Source of the DNA: Narthecium ossifragum
Taxonomy: Eukaryota; Streptophyta; Magnoliopsida; Dioscoreales; Nartheciaceae
NCBI GenBank assembly: GCA_963920575.1
Contig: OY986972.1
Coordinates: forward strand, 4,605,115-4,669,114
Length of the DNA: 64,000 nucleotides
Reading direction: 5' to 3'
Positions 11,436 to 22,470 of this stretch are shown piece by piece (position 1 is the first letter of the stretch; each line of letters opens with the position of its first letter). A program made the translations under genes and the position numbers. Below the pieces are notes generated by a model. The model was not told the origin of the DNA and ran no database searches. It worked only from the letters and a program-made list of their open reading frames with translations.

Positions 11436-12749
11436 ATAATCAGCTCTTTTTATAGGTTACTCGTACGGTCATACTACAGTCTTTCCAATATTTTATTTGG
11501 AACAAATGTTATAGAATAACAATGTTCTATGCAGTTAATGGCATGTGCAAAGATTCTGGAGCATCCGTAATGGCTAGGTCTCCTTTGGCACGAATGCCTC
11601 ATCGGTCATCCAAACTGTCCAATATTCATCAAAAATAGCCCTTTTTCTGATGAATTTCTAAGCAAAGGTTGTAAACCTTATGAGAGAGGAATCATCCAAG
11701 CGCGTTTCGACGATCTGCAGAAAACATTTATGGCTCCTCATTGGAATTACTCTATCAACATATATAGGTTAGTAATATCCGCGAATGCACCATTGAAACC
11801 AGAATTAATCTAGATTCAATTCTTCCTTATTTGCCGAACATGAATTAGAAGGTGGCTTTGAAAGAATACATGACTTAGAGGAACCAACACAAGGAAACAC
11901 AATGAAAGTCGAATGATCCATGTGCCAAATTAGATTTTGGTGAGCATGGGCAAACCGAGTTGTTGAAGTTCAAGTGAACTGACTCTTCACCAGATGAAAG
12001 TGACATTTCTTAGTCATTTTCCATTTTCGTGATGGCCTCAACTTGTTACTCAACTACTGTCATAAAATTCAACTCATATCTTGAACATCGTTCGCACGAT
12101 ATTTTTTTTTTTGTTGAATTAGTTTACTTCATCATTGAACTATCTTTCTCTTTTAAATAAGTTTTTGAGCATGTATGTATGTCCTTGCAGTTACATTCAT
12201 GTTTAGAGATTCCCGTATACTTGATCTCACTTCCATCACAACAAGTCTTCATGTAGTCAGTGAAATGTTAGAAATGTATAGTTGACGGTATCTCTCTTTC
12301 ATTTTGGTTCTCCTTGCCCATATTTCACTTACCCCATTCACCAATTAACACGCGCACTCCAGTTGCAAATTTGAATGCCTCCACAATTCTGAATTTTGAG
12401 CTTAGTTTCTCTGTTAACAGGTTCAGCTATTCGATGATATTTTTCTGCATATTTAACATCTCATTCATTTTTATCAAATTGGCAGCCCCTTTTCGGTTTG
12501 ATACTCTCTCCAGATAATGTGGTTTCTGCTGGTAAAAATTCTTCAAAAGTTGGCTCTAAAGGTATAGAATTTTCTGATATATTCTTAATCCAGTAATTAG
12601 AATAATGATGCCTCTGCTTGCTAGACCTTGTTTGCATCACAATTTTAACTAATATTCTGCCAACAGTATGCTTTGATCCATGTTCAAGCTAATTTTTTTT
12701 TCCTTTCTTTTCTGGTTTCCCTAGTTGATATGGTACTGAAGGCATCCAT

Positions 12750-15186
12750 TGCATCTTTGCCCAGCGCGGCATGCAGCATCTCTACCCCAGCCGCGTGTCG
12801 ACTCAATAAATCAACGGGGTCTGGCAGAGCTTCCGGCGCGGCCGAGCGGAGGTTCCGCGGGATGACGAGGGGACCTGGCCGGCGAGGATCGCCATTGTTG
12901 CGGGCAATCCAAGCTGCTTCATGCTTGGTCTACTCTGCTAACTCATTATCACGAACCAGACCTTCCGGCCCTTGAAGAGGACGAAATTGGCTCCCACTAT
13001 CTCTGCTTGTCCCAGCGTTGAGTGCCCCTTTATTCATGAGAACCGGCTTGCCCATATCACCCACACGTCCATAACTTGGTTGGACCATCTCCACCACTTT
13101 GGCCTTCTCCACCCGGCTAGCAGCCATACCGTGCGGTTCAGCCATCGAGTCCAGATTGGCTGAGCATCAGAGTTCTGATCCCCCCTAGCCAAAGAATCCT
13201 ATTCACCCACTATCTTCGAAACCCAAACTTGGTTAGATGATATCTCATTAGAACATGGCTTTCTAGTCTTTCTTGGATGGATTTGATTTGTGATTAATAT
13301 TTAAACTTGTTGGGAAACATGTATGTGGACTTTATGAGGAATTATGGAACCTTAGCCTCTTGCCGGCGAGTGTCTAGGGCTATTGTATAACTATTGAACC
13401 TATAAATTGCTGTTGTGGCATATAGAGACATCTAGGGTAGATGTTTGTATAGATTCATGCATTGTATGCATTAGAGGCATTTGAGGTTAGGCGGGCGATG
13501 GTTTGGTCGCCGATCCGAGGCTCGGATCTAGCCTTAGGGCCGTGGCTGGGTAGTCAGGTTTAAGGTGTGATTGTATGATCTGAATCTCATGTGTTGAGAA
13601 CTGGCGATAGTTGACTCTGATCAATGTTTGAGGTTTAGAGGTCATGTTGTCTTCCAAGGCCAAGTACTAAGTATGGGTGTCGATGCGTTCCTGACGTGGT
13701 TCCCCAAGGCATGGTATTCCTGCTTGGGTAAGGGTGATATTGCATGCTACTGTTTCGTGGCCTCCTGGTAACATGTTCAGGAGAGAGGTTTCATGGCAGG
13801 AGCTCTTGGGACATCGACAGGGTTGTGGGACCCGTGACATCCGTTAGACTTGAGAGGGTAGACAACACTGTTGTTGTTTTCCTCCCTTCTGTGTGCCGTA
13901 GAGTAAAACCCTACTGAGCTTATCGCTCACTCCTACCTGGTCTGCGTTTGCAGGTGCATGCGACAGTTCTTCTTCAGTGGAGCCGGCGGGATCGGCCTTT
14001 GGCGGCGCGAGTACATCCAGAGGTGCTTGAGGTTGCTGGAGGATTATCTGTTGTACTTTTGGATAATTTATATGTTGTAAACATTTCGAGGACTTTTGGG
14101 ATTCTGTATTATATCTATCCTTGGAAGATTTTGTATCAAATATTGAATAGTACAACTTGTGTTATATGAATTGAATATCTGTTTACCTCTGGATTATAAT
14201 TTGTTTAAATTATCCATCTTTTCCGCTTGTGTATCACGCCAATTGAAGATGATTAGAGATAGGAACCCTCACGCCCCGTCCTGGATGATTATAGAGAAAG
14301 GCTAGAAAGCCATGTTTCCTCTAGCCAGATTCGCTGAGCATCAGAGTTCTGATTCCCCCCAGCGAATGTCTCTAGCCTCCCCACCAATGCGCTCCGCCAC
14401 CATGAGATCAGCCTCCCTATGTGCAGTCGCCTGTAGTGGGCAACACCCCGTCATGTGGCCAAAAAACCCACAACTATTGCACAAAGAAACATTCTCGTAG
14501 ATAAGAGGTTGCACAAAATGTCCACTTTCCCCCGACGGAGTAAAGAACTCCACCTCCTTATCTCGCTTCGCCGGAACATTAAGATCCACCTCGACGCAAA
14601 CCCGAGCATATCTGCTACGATCCGAAAACTTTGTTGAGACATCAATAGCAACAGGGCGCCCAAACGTGGCAGAGATCGTCAGGAGCGGCTTCCTTTCAGT
14701 AAGATCCTGTGGAAGCTCCGGCAGTCTCACCCAGACCATTGCTTTGGAGAAGTCAGATGGCTTCGGCCGAAAGCATGGGCGCCATCGAATCAATACCAAG
14801 GATTTCCCGTCCACATACCAAGGTCTAGCCGTCAACACATGCATCATGTCTGCCTCGCATCCAAACTTGAAGACAAATATACCATTGGTGCGATCAGTCA
14901 CCAGGAAAGGCTCCGTTGTCTTTCAGATAAACACGAGCCGTCGACGAAGATACTCTAGACCAACTGTTCCACCAAAGAATCGTCCTAACAAGGTGTGTTC
15001 CCATCTTTGTTGGCATCGAGCGATGACCTCCGCCGAGATGACCGCCCTCCCAGAGTGCAGACGTTCCAGCCTTCGACCTTCCTCCTCCCCTACCATCGAG
15101 ACATCATGTTGCTGAGGCCCCACAACACTCGCCCAGGAGTTCCTATCACCTCCAGAGCCCAGCGCCCCATCCGTTGACTTACCCAT
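12750..15186 (-). pseudogene. LINE ORF1 (DUF4283 plus CCHC), split by an insert
   Basis: Read on the minus strand. 15186-14923 gives the N-terminal part, then a frameshift, and 14901-14341 gives a DUF4283 domain (NGIFVFKFGCEADMMHVL; GKSLVLIRWRPCF) and a CCHC-type knuckle (CNSCGFFGHMTGCC). Such proteins are the nucleic-acid-binding ORF1 of plant LINEs. Coding that fits the downstream part resumes at 13145-12930 after about 1.1 kb of unrelated DNA. Stops and frameshifts make it a pseudogene. Its left end meets the remains of the HBS1-like gene near 12.75 kb. No ORF2 is attached, so the copy is also truncated. Confidence 0.7.
13190..14322. mobile_element. LTR-type insert inside LINE ORF1
   Basis: This stretch interrupts the LINE ORF1. 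Both sides carry a near-identical segment of about 40 bp (GCTGAGCATCAGAGTTCTGAT, at about 13160 and 14330). Just inside, an inverted pair AACATGGCTTTCTAG / CTAGAAAGCCATGTT lies at 13254 and 14303. The interior has phrases typical of gypsy LTRs, such as CTACTGAGCTTATCGCTCACTCCTACCTGG-like sequence near 13910-13940 and CTCACGCCCCGTCC near 14268. No coding. Borders are uncertain. Confidence 0.45.
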
Positions 15187-15189
15187 CCT

Positions 15190-15707
15190 CGCTCGGATCC
15201 TATGCTTTTCTTCCGTTCATTAGAGTTATCTACTCTCTTTTGATCATGAACCTGCCACCAAAGTTTTCATCCTTCGAGCAGTCAATTGGCTATCTATTCA
15301 TTAATCAATCAATCTTCATCTGTTATGATCAGGCTAATGAGAATAGGACAGTGGCAGCGACCGAGTCGTCTGCTTTCTCCTCCGGTTTGATTGATTGATT
15401 GATTGTGCTTCGTTGATCTCTTGATGGAGGATGTTTGCAAGACCCCAAAAATAAGTCAGGTTCCAGAGTTAATTAGCTCAAACCAAATCCGAATATGATA
15501 TGTACCGGTGGAATCAAAATGAACTAACAACTTGCTAAGTACGTACCCAAACAATTGATGATACTAAAGCATATTAATCCTGCCCATTAATTTACATTGG
15601 TGACTATTGAGATGGTTTTTGAATGCAAAAAAACTCGAATATGATATGATCCACTTGTTACAATGGTTGGTATAATTTTAATAAGTTTGGGTGCTTTACA
15701 AGTCTGA
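15190..15707. other. Intergenic, no gene seen
   Basis: AT-rich sequence after the 5' end of the reverse LINE ORF1, which may include its leader up to about 15.41 kb, with a short GATT repeat near 15.39 kb. I see no coding or structured feature in the remainder. Confidence 0.5.
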
Positions 15708-15789
15708 TTAATAAAAGGGCAGTGATTGGTGCACACGGCCACCTGGCGTGTGTAATGCACATGCCCAGGTGGCTGTGTTATTTAATAAA
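15708..15789. mobile_element. CGGTA-family miniature element, deleted form (A)
   Basis: About 66 bp (15716-15781): GATTGGTGCACACGGCCACC facing GGTGGCTGTG, that is, only the two terminal arms of the family, with the CGGTA core missing. It is flanked by TTAATAAA at 15708-15715 and 15782-15789, a probable target duplication. Family members with a core are at 41050, 42918, 56975, 57603 and 63311. Confidence 0.6.
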
Positions 15790-15889
15790 TGTTTATATAC
15801 ATTAGCTTATCTGGCATTGTAAAAACAATTTGTTTAAGAAAGACTCTCTAACGGGTTAACGGGTGCTGATTAGATACTGAATTCTTTAG

Positions 15890-17922
15890 GATCCTCTCCC
15901 ACCTCTCCTCTCTGTCCTCTTTAGCCGGTTCGCCGCAAGGCTCACCTCGTCGCTGTCGCTTAACTCCATTCGTCCCACTCCTCTCCCGCCTCCCACCTGT
16001 GCTTCCTCCACTCCTCCTCCGGCGAGTTCCTTCTTCTCCTCCGGATCCGTCGGCGCCGATGTCACCGCCCCTCCCCAACGTCGCAACCCACTTCCTCCTT
16101 CTCCGGCCACCTGGCAAACCCTTCCCCTCTCCACTCCATCCCAGACCCCGTTCCTCACCTTCGGTGACGTCTCCGACAGTAAAGTGCAACACCCCCTCTT
16201 GTTCCTGTAGCCGGGCTGGCTTCGTCGGGGATTTTCTTGAAGGGTACGTTTATTTGTTTGCATCGATCTTTCTCTACTCGGCCATTAGTAGTTCAGGGTA
16301 TGCGTTTGGGGAGATGGTTGGATGCTGGGATTTCATACTTGCCCACAGTTGGTTTTTCTTTTTACTGACAATGCCATATTTGCTCAGCTTGAAATTGAGC
16401 TGCTTATGCTGGAAATGTTGACTAAGAAAAATATGTTTAGCAGGATCCTTGCTGCAATGTTTGTAGTTTTACATTTCGTTGGCCACAAATCACTCGCCTT
16501 GAAACCCTATTTTAGGTTTACGTTGTCAAATATGCTAGTTGAGTTTCAGAAAACATGTGATATCAATCATTACTCCTTTATTTACCTCCAATCTTTGTAT
16601 CAGACACATTTCTCATTTCTTATTGCAAATTTATTTGACTGCTCCTTTCGTCACTTATGTGTGTCTACAGTTTGAACTTCTTTTTCTCGAGCAATGTATG
16701 ATTGTCGTGTCTTCTTTGTTGAAAGCCAATGTTATTCTATTTTATAGAGAAATAGGAGTGTCTTCCTTGTGAGAGCAATGTATGCTTGGCGTGTATCCTT
16801 ATTTAGATCTCTTTATTTAGATGGAGTATGTTCACATGCTAATGCATTTTTCCATGTCTAGAGAGGCAATCTTGCGAGCTTTTTGCCCACTGTGTTCATT
16901 GCTGTTTATTTTCCTGATTCCAAGTGTTATAAATCGATTGCATGAAATTGCTTTGAAAGCAAACATTGCTTAGTGGAGGCATGCTTTCTCATAAGTTGGA
17001 TACATCAACTTTGATGGTCTGGTGTATTTTTAGCTTTGCTTCACATAACAGTTGAAGGATGTAGGACAGCCAGCCAATCCTCTTGCGCCATGTTCATATC
17101 CCTCCTAAAGCTGTTGGTACAATTTGAAAGAAGGACTTCATCTGTTTGCTGCTCCAGATGTAAGCCATAAGCTGGAAAGGTATACACTTTCGAATAAATT
17201 ATTTGCTTATTTTTTCCATGGGATTCTAAGGAGAGAAAGAGAGATCTCCATACAAGTTGTATTTATTTTACTTTCTTAGACTTTGGTGTTACCTTTGAAG
17301 TTCAAATTAAATATCTTCTATGATTCTTGCCATGTTTGCTTATGATGTCTATTGAATCAATTAAAATTCCGTAAAAACGGAGTTTATGCATTAGAAACTT
17401 GTATCCGTGGAGGATATAAAATGCTTTTCTTGCTGTTGTCTTCTAGGTACAATGGCTTCAAATGCCAACGAGGCGGCAGAAGCTCCTCTCAGTGGGATGA
17501 AATTCGACTCTCTTGGCGACGCCCATAAGTTCTACAAGGAATACGCTAAGGTTGTAGGATTTTCTGTTGCAAAGAGGAGCTCAACCTCGGATGGAGAAGG
17601 AAATATACGATCTGTATTGCTTACTTGCTCGTGTGAGGGCAAGCCTAGGACGAGCAAAGCATATAGTGGACCAAAGTTCAGCTCGAAGACGAACTGCTTG
17701 GCTAGGATCCATGCATCAGTATGCCCAGACGAAAAGTGGGTGTTGAGATCTGTGGTCCACGAGCACAACCATCCTCTTAGCCCATCAAAAGCTAGATTTT
17801 TGGCATCCAATAGAATGCTCCCAAGCAATGTTAAAAGACGATTGGAGCTTAATGACCAAGCCGGTGTTCGAATGCACCAAAGCTTCAATTCTTTTGTTGT
17901 GGAGGCTGGTGGGCATGATTGA
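15890..17922 (+). CDS. FAR1 DNA-binding-domain gene, ends just after the domain
   Basis: The coding exon 17452-17922 gives 156 residues. FAR1 domain: FDSLGDAHKFYKEYAKVVGF, the cysteines near CSCEG and NCLARIHASVC, and the closing HEHNHPL. FAR1/FHY3 proteins are transcription factors derived from Mutator-like transposases, and the domain is their WRKY/GCM1-type zinc DNA-binding part. The ATG follows an acceptor TTCTAG at 17441-17446. A GC-rich exon at about 15890-16243 with donor GGTACG looks like a 5'-UTR exon (inference). The chain reads to SFVVEAGGHD and stops at TGA. In full-length relatives the protein continues from there into the transposase core, so this copy is probably truncated by the insert that follows; a single-domain protein is the alternative. 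Confidence 0.65.
16250..17440 (+). other. Probable intron of the FAR1 gene
   Basis: T-rich plus strand without supportable coding, between donor GGTACGTTT (16244) and acceptor TTCTAG (17446). This fits a long 5'-UTR intron. Some short reading frames are present, but none resembles a known protein. Confidence 0.45.
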
Positions 17923-19650
17923 CTCGCCTTGAAATATGTCGTTAGTATATCAATGGCGGACAAAACAATTAACCGGACTAATAGCTAACTACAACGTAGT
18001 TAATGGGAGTACGGGTCGAGTCCTCGGAGAATTGGATGGTCGAATTAATAGATGCAATATAATCTCTACAATAGTTGGAAACCATTTGATTGATTTTAAA
18101 GTTGTTTAAACTAAAGTATTCTAGAAGCACTTAACGCTAAGAGATTTATCAAGGAAGAAGTCCTAGGGAATTCTAATCCGAATTAGGTCTAAATATTTTC
18201 TCTATGAATCAAGATGAATAACATTTAAATGAGATAGTCGAAATTAGGGATCAACGAGCGTAGGATTAGTATCGCTCGTCGCTAATGAGACGTCGGGTTA
18301 GGATCATCTCATCGTGTGAATTACAAGGTGAAAATCCATGATCGAGGCTTTAATCCGATCATAACTCAACAAATGCCGTCTTAAGGTACTATTGTTGGCA
18401 AGGAATCAAGGCTTTGTATGACTAAGGTCTTGGATTGAGGTGGATTTAATACCTCAATCCAATCCTCCATCTAAGTCAAGAATGGTAAGTAGGATAGCTT
18501 TGGTTTGAGGTGGTTCTAGCACCTCAACATTCTATCCTAAGGTCAAGAGTTAGCCATGGTTCTAACATGACCTACTCTTTGAGGAATTTCATCAAATACC
18601 TAGCATGCATCTAATACTCGAGCAATTAAATGCAAATATAGATACTCAAACCATTCAAGAGTAGACTTTATTGAAGAAATAAGGAATTAAATCCGAATTC
18701 ATACAAAGATTCCATCTCACAAACGTTATTACATCAAAGATTACAAGAGAAATCTAAAAGTAACACCTAAGACATCATAGAATTCCCAAGGATGAGGATT
18801 TTAGTTACTCATCTTGGTTGGACGATTCATAGGAAGAGAGGTTTCATCCATCTTCTTCATTGATCTCCACCTTTTGAGCCCTAAATCCTTGGGAATTGGA
18901 GGAGAAAACTCAAGAATAGAGGGGGGAACGAAGGCTGGAAAAGAGAGGGAACAAGAGAGAAAAGAATATCCTAAAATTAGAGCCAAAACCCCTATTTATA
19001 GGCCCCAAGTCGTGGAACCTCGGATTAGATCCGAACCGTCCATTTTTACCCGTCAGCGACCTTTGGATCGATCCAAAATAGGTTTGGATCGATCCAAGAT
19101 GTCAAAATCAGGGTTTCTAACAACTTGGATCGATCCACAATGATTCTGGATCGATCCAATATGGGTCTGGGAATCATAGCTCTCTGGAAAGGGTTTTGGA
19201 TCGATCCAGACTGGTTCGGATCGATCCGAATATGTTTGGATCGATCCAGACTCGTTTTGGATCGATCCGATGTGTAAAAACTGCAAAACTGGTCCCTGGA
19301 AAGGGTTTTGGATCGATCCAAACTGGTTTGGATCGATCCAGAATAAGTTTGGATCGATCCAGACTGGGTTGGATCGATCCAAATATTCTGGATTCATCCA
19401 GACTGGGTCTAAAACAAGTCTGGATCAATCCAGACTGGGTCTGCATCAATTCTGGACCCATTCAGACTTGGTCTGGTCTGGATTCAATTCAGACTGGGTC
19501 TGATTCAATCCGAATATGGCAGATTTTGTGCAATTTATGTCTTTTAAGCCCGGAATCGATTCAACTCTCTTTGGGAACTCTTGTACCTGAAATAACATGA
19601 AAAGATATTAGAAATGCATTGCTTGAGAGCTAACAAAGCCAAGTTAAATG
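17923..19650. mobile_element. Repeat-type insert after FAR1, with GATCGATC array
   Basis: Non-coding. It begins where FAR1 homology ends and contains a CGGGTCGAGTCCTCGGAG phrase of the kind found in LTR-retrotransposon non-coding regions, AT-rich sequence with diverged repeats around GATTGAGGTGG (18433, 18511), and a GATCGATC array at 19062-19385. I could not find clean termini or a target duplication, so class and borders are inferred. Confidence 0.4.
19062..19385. repeat. GATCGATC palindrome cluster III
   Basis: Twelve TTGGATCGATCCA-like palindromes spaced roughly 16-23 bp within groups, alternating with short linkers that often read AGACTGGGT or AATATGG. Degenerate copies (GGATTCATCC, GGATCAATCC) continue to about 19510. 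Each palindrome is itself a 12-bp dyad. The densest of the three clusters. Confidence 0.8.
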
Positions 19651-19658
19651 GGTGAATT

Positions 19659-19907
19659 ATGCAGTTTGAAGGACCTCCCTATAACGCGTCCAATTATGTT
19701 ACACCGGCATGGTATGTGAATGGAAGGCCTTGGCTGGGAAATCCGGGACACCCCATTGCTTTATACCTAGATTGCAATGCTATTAGAGACTCACCATTTG
19801 TGAAGTCACTGTTGCATATAAGTAATAGTGATCTTTTGAAGGTTAGCCCACATGTCATGTTTGTAGAGTCAATTCGGAAATCACCCAATGTTGTTGTAAT
19901 GACATGA
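19659..19907 (+). CDS. Unrecognised exon-like open frame
   Basis: An 82-codon frame, preceded by TTATGCAG at 19656-19663, which could be a splice acceptor. The peptide is rich in P, N and aromatic residues (TPAWYVNGRPWLGNPGHP). I recognise no family. It lies at the start of the CGGTA-rich region and might be a captured exon. Chance is also possible. Confidence 0.25.
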   Translation: MQFEGPPYNASNYVTPAWYVNGRPWLGNPGHPIALYLDCNAIRDSPFVKSLLHISNSDLLKVSPHVMFVESIRKSPNVVVMT

Positions 19908-20409
19908 TTTGTGTGAATCAACTCGATATAATGTGCAGATGCAATCCGGCCGCACTGAAGGGGATCATAGTACGAGAGGGGAGGACTCATGACGGGCTGG
20001 ATGTCATTCTCAATTTAATTATTTGTTGTCTTTGTTCGAATGAAGGAGAGGACTTAACTGCTTGTGTTGTACCTATCAATGTAACACGAACGAAACAGCG
20101 ATAGCGGACATTTGCAATTGGCCTCATTGTGATGTGAACATTAACAATGTTCAAGATGTAAATTTGAAGCTCTGAAACAATCAGGTGGCATGGGTATAGG
20201 ATTGACTAGTCTGATTCGTGGTATGCATGTCACATATTCAGATTGTAACAACCACGAATCATGAGTATGGTTTGTAAGTGTTATTCGACATTATTCATGC
20301 ATAAGGGTTTGTAAGTGACTTACCATTTGAATGTTGTTACTTGTTATATTGTGTTTAGTGTTGTGGAATTGAGGACGGTAGAGGAAAATTAATGCAGTGA
20401 GTTGATGTC

Positions 20410-21040
20410 CTTTAATCAGGTGTTGGCCATATCGGTACAGAACTACCGACCAACGCTGATACTTGTTGGTACGCTAATACCGACAATATACATAATGGTT
20501 TCGGTAGAGGATGATCGATACAAAATGTCGATCTACATGTGCTCTGGTTCGGTAGTGGCGTAGGTGATACTACACTTGATCGGTACCATCGTACCGCTCC
20601 CATTAGACAACCTATCGGCATTCCACTACCGGTTGCAAATAATTTGTTCCGGTATGCGACAACCGATATAAAGTGGTATAAGCCGGATGGTGTTCTATCG
20701 GTGGGTAAGTACCGAAGAAATGGCTCCCTGTTCGGGTGTTTGTTACCGTTTCAGTCATGATAGCTCATTTGTGTGATACCAACTCAAAACCGTATCGGTA
20801 ACAATATACCGATGCTATTACACAACATGTCGGTATTCCAGTACCGATTAGAACAGGTCATTGTATCGTATGAAGTCTTAACCGTATCGGTAACAAGATA
20901 CTGATTGCATTCCAGAACGTGGCGGTATTATACTACCGATTGAAATTGAAAAGACTCAGCACCGACAAAATGTGGTAGAAGGTTGGTTTAGTATCGGTGG
21001 GTCGGTACCGAGAAAATGGGTTACTGTTCGGGTTCGATCT
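20410..21040. repeat. CGGTA/TACCG inverted-repeat array 1
   Basis: Irregular succession of ATCGGTA and TACCGAT half-sites, often paired as short hairpins (for example TCGGTAGTGG and GTACCGACC types), separated by 15-40 bp of unrelated sequence. Not a simple tandem array. The same half-sites build the cores of the miniature elements at 41, 57 and 63 kb. Confidence 0.75.
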
Positions 21041-21607
21041 TCCGCTCCAGATCAAATGTAAATGGTATGCCATTGTATTGATCTCGAATTACTAGTTGAT
21101 TTTAGTTCTTGGTGCTATTTTCTTCTAATGCTGCCATCAATCTCGAATAGAGGAGTAATGGCTGTTGATGTGAGATTCGAATAAGGCTGCAGCACTGAAA
21201 AGATGTAATGTGGCATATCAAATATATGAAGACTCAGCAAGATAAGGAGTGCAAACCATTGAAGTGCAGATACGAATGTGAAGACAGTAGGTCATTCACA
21301 TGCCACAGCTTGCCCATGAATGGTGGTGTTTATATGCCAAATGCAGATACCAATAAAAGCTATGATGTAACCACACACCATGTGAGATGACCCATGAAGT
21401 GCAGATACCAATGGAGGCTATGTTCTGCTGGATGCTCATAGCATGTCACATAACGCAGTGCTATTTGTGATTGGACTCTACATCTAGAACGATGTGTCAA
21501 TACTGTTGTGTACAGACTTGGCTTATATAAGGAAACAACCAATCTACCTTTGGTTGCCATTAGAAGTGAAACAGCGAAACTGGTAGGCCAGTTAGAAGTG
21601 GAGGAAG

Positions 21608-22470
21608 TTGATAGCAGAGACAAGCATGCAGAGGCTAACGATCGAAGATGGCACTGACATCCAGTCAGTGCCTATTGGAGACTTGGAGGTGTGGGAGGGA
21701 AGTTCTGATTCACATCTACATAGTGTGTGTGAGTTGATGTTTGATATATTGAGGAGGAAAGGATTAGTAAGATTTGAGAGTTTGGTGTTGAATAGACTAT
21801 CCTTTGGTCAGACTGCGGAGAACATATCTGCCTTGTCTTATCTTGTGAAAGATGGGAGAGCTGAAGTGACGGTAAACGAAAGTGGGCACCTGCTAGTATG
21901 TGAGTTATGAAACACACATTTTTTTATGATACATATTAGTTTTTGTGTACATGGACAGTTGATCGGTCGTAGGCTACCGAAAGTTTCATATATTTAATCG
22001 GTATACAGATACCGATATACCACGCGCATTAGTCGGTAGTTAAGTACCGAAAGGTGCTCCTGTGCATGCGTGTGCACGAATCACTGCTATTTTTATTGGC
22101 ATCTTAGTCATAAGCATTGATCGCCCATGTTATTTTCTAATTGGGTATTCATACAGCCCCTAGAAATGCTACTGCTGCAAGTGATGTAGCGGCGGGAAAT
22201 GTGTCATACAGCCACTTTATGTACACATTGGATCACAGTCTATGGCAAGTACGTAACTGAAACTGTGACTCCTCGTTGGCAAACATTCTACGTGGGTATT
22301 CATGAATAGTCTCGTTAATCTTGATGTCCAATAACTTATGTCATGTTCTAACCGATGCGCAGTTACTGAATCTAATTGTTGGTGTTGGGAAAGAGATGAT
22401 GCCTTATAGGACGAGCACAAGAACATCCGGATCTTCACGTGGAGAAGGAACATCACAGCCTCGCAACTAA
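21608..22470 (+). pseudogene. NSE4-like (SMC5/6 kleisin) C-terminal exons
   Basis: NSE4 is the kleisin of the SMC5/6 complex, which acts in DNA repair. Three exons read in frame across canonical splice sites. The first is open from 21608 to 21899 (LVLNRLSFGQTAENISALSY, then LVKDGRAEVTV; donor GTGAGT). The second is 22157-22248 (PRNATAASDVAAG, then SHFMYTLD; donor GTACGT). The third, 22363-22470, ends at TAA. The motifs match the Nse4 C-terminal domain, which binds the SMC head. The N-terminal part that binds NSE3 and the other head is absent, so this is a partial copy. Its place between CGGTA arrays and beside a PMD gene suggests capture by a transposon. A decayed resident NSE4 gene is the alternative. 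Confidence 0.7.
21955..22055. repeat. CGGTA/TACCG array 2
   Basis: Short group of half-sites (GATCGGTCG, CTACCGAAA, ATCGGTATAC, ATACCGATA, GTCGGTAGTTAAGTACCGAA) within the first intron of the NSE4-like exons. Its location in an intron shows that array units were inserted or retained inside the captured gene. Confidence 0.65.

Larger units (their letters stand above)
9072..12561 (+). pseudogene. HBS1: HBS1-like (eRF3-family) gene, N-terminal exons, broken
   Basis: HBS1 is the translational GTPase that works with Pelota/Dom34 in ribosome rescue. Exons seen: 9072-9171 (MPRKVGYSLNYDED start), 9408-9495 joined with 9940-10009, 11535-11767, and 12486-12561. The first two splice in phase and form a RanBP2-type finger, C-X2-C (CSIC), ten residues, C-X2-C (CYIC). 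The third has KDSGASVMARS and RFDDLQKTF, and the last PFRFDT, the conserved segment before the GTPase part. Damage: one extra A after TYD, a 439-bp solo LTR in the finger exon, a frameshift in exon 3, and a one-base shift after RFDT near 12510. GTPase exons are absent; LINE sequence follows. A dead remnant; family call from motifs. Confidence 0.72.

Noticed and set aside
15848..16263. Gly/Arg-rich minus-strand frames
   Set aside because: Antisense of the GC-rich leader exon assigned to the FAR1 gene.
19062..19385. CRISPR-like array of short palindromic repeats
   Set aside because: Spacing is only about 20 bp, the repeats vary, there is no cas gene, and the genome is a plant. It is a palindrome-rich repeat.
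19046..19600. Long frames of Asp/Arg/Ser repeats on both strands
   Set aside because: The repeated GGATCGATCC unit is open in several frames. Composition, not a gene.
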